Notes under the pieces: model-generated
What the model was told of the DNA's origin: nothing
Databases searched by the model: none
Seen by the model: only the letters and a program-made list of their open reading frames with translations
Origin: Bacteroidota bacterium
GTDB taxonomy: Bacteria; Bacteroidota; Bacteroidia; Flavobacteriales; Weeksellaceae
DNA: 64,000 bases
NCBI GenBank assembly: GCA_023458535.1
Contig: JAEWYW010000023.1
Coordinates: forward strand, 29,165 to 93,164
Direction: 5' to 3'
In this document: positions 63,559-64,000 of the stretch, one piece after another
Layout of the letters: each line of letters opens with the position of its first letter
Numbering within the stretch: the first letter of the stretch is position 1
Made by a program: the position numbers and the translations under genes

Positions 63559-64000
63559 TATTTAAGAAGCCAATCGTAGCCTTTATCTTCCAGTTCTAAA
63601 GCCAAAGATTTGTCTCCAGTTTTGATGATTTTACCGTCCGCCAAAACGTGTACGAAATCAGGCTGAATATAGTTCAAAAGTCTTTGGTAGTGCGTAATTA
63701 AAAGAACAGCGTTACCTTCGTTTCTAAATTTATTCACCCCATCAGCCACGATTCTCAACGCATCGATGTCCAATCCAGAATCGGTTTCGTCCAAGATGGC
63801 TAATTTCGGGTTGAGCATCATCATTTGGAAAATCTCGTTTCTCTTCTTTTCACCGCCCGAAAAACCTTCGTTTAACGAACGAGAAAGGAAGTCTTTTTTG
63901 ATTTCCAATAATTCTGATTTTTCACGGATCAAAGCCAACATTTCTTTAGCTGACATTTCTTCTAATCCGTTTGCTTTTCTGGTTTCATTTAAAGCAGCTT
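63558..64000 (-). CDS. sufC: SufC ATPase, C-terminal part (runs off window)
   Basis: The visible 146 residues are the C-terminal part of the Suf ABC-type ATPase. The signature is [11 protein letters not shown], Walker [13 protein letters not shown], and the H-loop ITHYQRLL. The coding frame continues past the right edge (residues [13 protein letters not shown] before the Met at 63956), so 63956 is not the start. Walker A lies outside the window. Confidence 0.95.
   Translation of the reverse strand, partial: AALNETRKANGLEEMSAKEMLALIREKSELLEIKKDFLSRSLNEGFSGGEKKRNEIFQMMMLNPKLAILDETDSGLDIDALRIVADGVNKFRNEGNAVLLITHYQRLLNYIQPDFVHVLADGKIIKTGDKSLALELEDKGYDWLLK

Overview
The window is AT-rich, gene-dense DNA from a flavobacterial member of the Bacteroidetes, most likely of the Chryseobacterium/Weeksellaceae group (the genus is inference). 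Three things support this. Many genes are preceded by the Bacteroidetes -7 promoter hexamer family TAnnTTTG, some with a TTG or TTTG about 18-21 bases upstream. Several genes are lineage markers: PorD/DUF4835, SprE/PorW, a DUF5687 ABC permease, a Bacteroidetes-type omega subunit, DUF3078 and SusC-like receptors. The gene order bamD-rpoZ-coaBC-porD-recN is also typical. I see no rRNA, tRNA, CRISPR array, prophage or transposase, and no gene-free stretch longer than 300 bases.

Region by region. 1-9203 (minus strand) is the division and cell wall (dcw) cluster: mraZ, rsmH, an FtsL-like gene, a PASTA penicillin-binding protein, murE, mraY, murD, ftsW and the first codons of murG, with MraZ boxes in front. 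9486-16033 holds an alpha/beta hydrolase, engB, elaA, a JmjC-like cupin, a large outer-membrane barrel protein and surE. 16166-24825 holds a Prc protease, a Cu/Zn superoxide dismutase, a TonB-dependent receptor and a LytS/LytTR-type two-component locus with three copies of a 2TM domain. 24935-28855 carries lysE-like, ldcA-like, yraN, an SDR gene, a frameshifted NTF2-like gene and tsaB. 28877-37237 (minus) carries an ABC exporter, recN, porD, coaBC, rpoZ, bamD and a TetR regulator. 37307-39680 carries tatD-like, tcdA, rnpA and a DUF4126 gene. 39801-50037 is mostly minus: gdhA, dprA, a rhomboid protease, a DUF3078 gene (plus strand), two paralogous membrane proteins, sprE, maf, kdsC and a DUF2520 gene. 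50216-55953 (plus) has an ECF sigma operon, a tandem pair of secreted glycine-zipper proteins and lepA. 56108-64000 has a His-tailed small membrane protein, class I and class II fumarases around a Rossmann protein, a DyP peroxidase, and sufC-sufD interrupted by a four-helix-bundle gene.

Most of the window is conserved housekeeping. The least explained parts are: the 2TM domains around the histidine kinase; heptamer repeats abutting start codons; the inverted-repeat-flanked four-helix gene inside suf; a GC-rich structured intergenic element near 60.6 kb; the tandem glycine-zipper proteins; and the paralogous membrane-protein pair at 44.4-45.4 kb. Family names come from reading the translations without a database search. 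Start codons were moved downstream of the longest reading frame where a signal peptide, family N-terminus or promoter required it.
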